Part shown: positions 36,174 to 36,203 of the stretch, in pieces
How the letters are laid out: the number at the start of each line of letters is the position of its first letter
How positions within the stretch are numbered: position 1 is the first letter of the stretch
Source: Paracoccus binzhouensis
GTDB taxonomy: Bacteria; Pseudomonadota; Alphaproteobacteria; Rhodobacterales; Rhodobacteraceae
Length of the DNA: 36,203 nucleotides
Direction of reading: 5' to 3'
Assembly: GCF_016446475.1 (NCBI RefSeq)
Contig: NZ_JAEHFP010000046.1
Coordinates: 1 to 36,203 of the forward strand
Position numbers and translations under genes: made by a program
The notes under the pieces: model-generated
Seen by the model: the letters and a program-made list of their open reading frames with translations, nothing else
The model's database searches: none
What the model was told of the DNA's origin: nothing

Positions 36174-36203
36174 ATGAGCAGACCCACACCGCCAACCTAC
36201 AGG
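36174..36203 (+). CDS. IS5-family transposase, first ten codons (partial)
   Basis: The last 30 bases read MSRPTPPTYR, which agrees with the N-terminus of IS5-group transposases of the MSRPTPPxYxTxNW type. The gene runs out of the window. Only ten residues are visible, so the call depends on this short match and on the neighbouring dyad. Confidence 0.4.
   Translation, partial: MSRPTPPTYR

Overview
The window looks like a chromosomal segment of a GC-rich alphaproteobacterium of the Rhodobacterales, most likely Paracoccus. Reasons are the strong G/C bias at third codon positions, a bhcRABCD cluster (first characterised in Paracoccus denitrificans), a fused cytochrome c urate hydroxylase (PuuD), and CAGGGTATTT-type intergenic repeats. 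Genus and all functions are read from sequence by eye; nothing was searched against a database.

Layout. (1) 1-5605: the tail of an AraC-type regulator, then a complete branched-chain-amino-acid-type (HAAT) ABC transporter with binding protein, two ATPases and two permeases, closed by a bidirectional terminator. (2) 5607-7246: purM-purN of de novo purine synthesis on the minus strand. (3) 7448-11547: an uncharacterised three-gene locus: a SARP/BTAD-like regulator with TPR-like repeats, facing a pentapeptide-repeat protein and a caspase-like DUF6345-type protein whose expected catalytic Cys is Ser. (4) 11727-17047: the beta-hydroxyaspartate cycle (bhcR divergent from bhcABCD), which converts two glyoxylate into oxaloacetate. 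(5) 17084-29225: purine uptake and catabolism: NCS2 permease, 8-oxoguanine deaminase-type amidohydrolase, hydroxyisourate hydrolase, urate hydroxylase PuuD, a LysE exporter, a LysR regulator, xdhABC and guanine deaminase. (6) 29226-32850: a graveyard of mobile and defence genes: a frameshifted TniQ gene, fragments of two IS5-type transposases and a heavily frameshifted Cas3 remnant. (7) 33148-36203: a DUF2189 membrane protein, the small B12-binding subunit of glutamate (methylaspartate) mutase whose 3' end abuts an IS110/IS1111 element, and the first codons of another IS5-type transposase.

How the genes work together. Guanine and 8-oxoguanine are deaminated, xanthine is oxidised by XdhAB (matured by XdhC), urate is oxidised by PuuD and opened by UraH. 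Continuing this route through allantoin and ureidoglycolate releases glyoxylate, and the adjacent Bhc enzymes can assimilate glyoxylate into oxaloacetate without carbon loss. The purine permease and the 8-oxoguanine deaminase lie 36 nt and -1 nt downstream in the same orientation as bhcABCD, so purine import may share the glyoxylate-responsive promoter. OHCU decarboxylase, allantoinase and ureidoglycolate lyase are not in the window. The most unusual items are this purine/glyoxylate coupling, the SARP-pentapeptide-pseudo-caspase locus, and the decayed cas3 beside a decayed tniQ.
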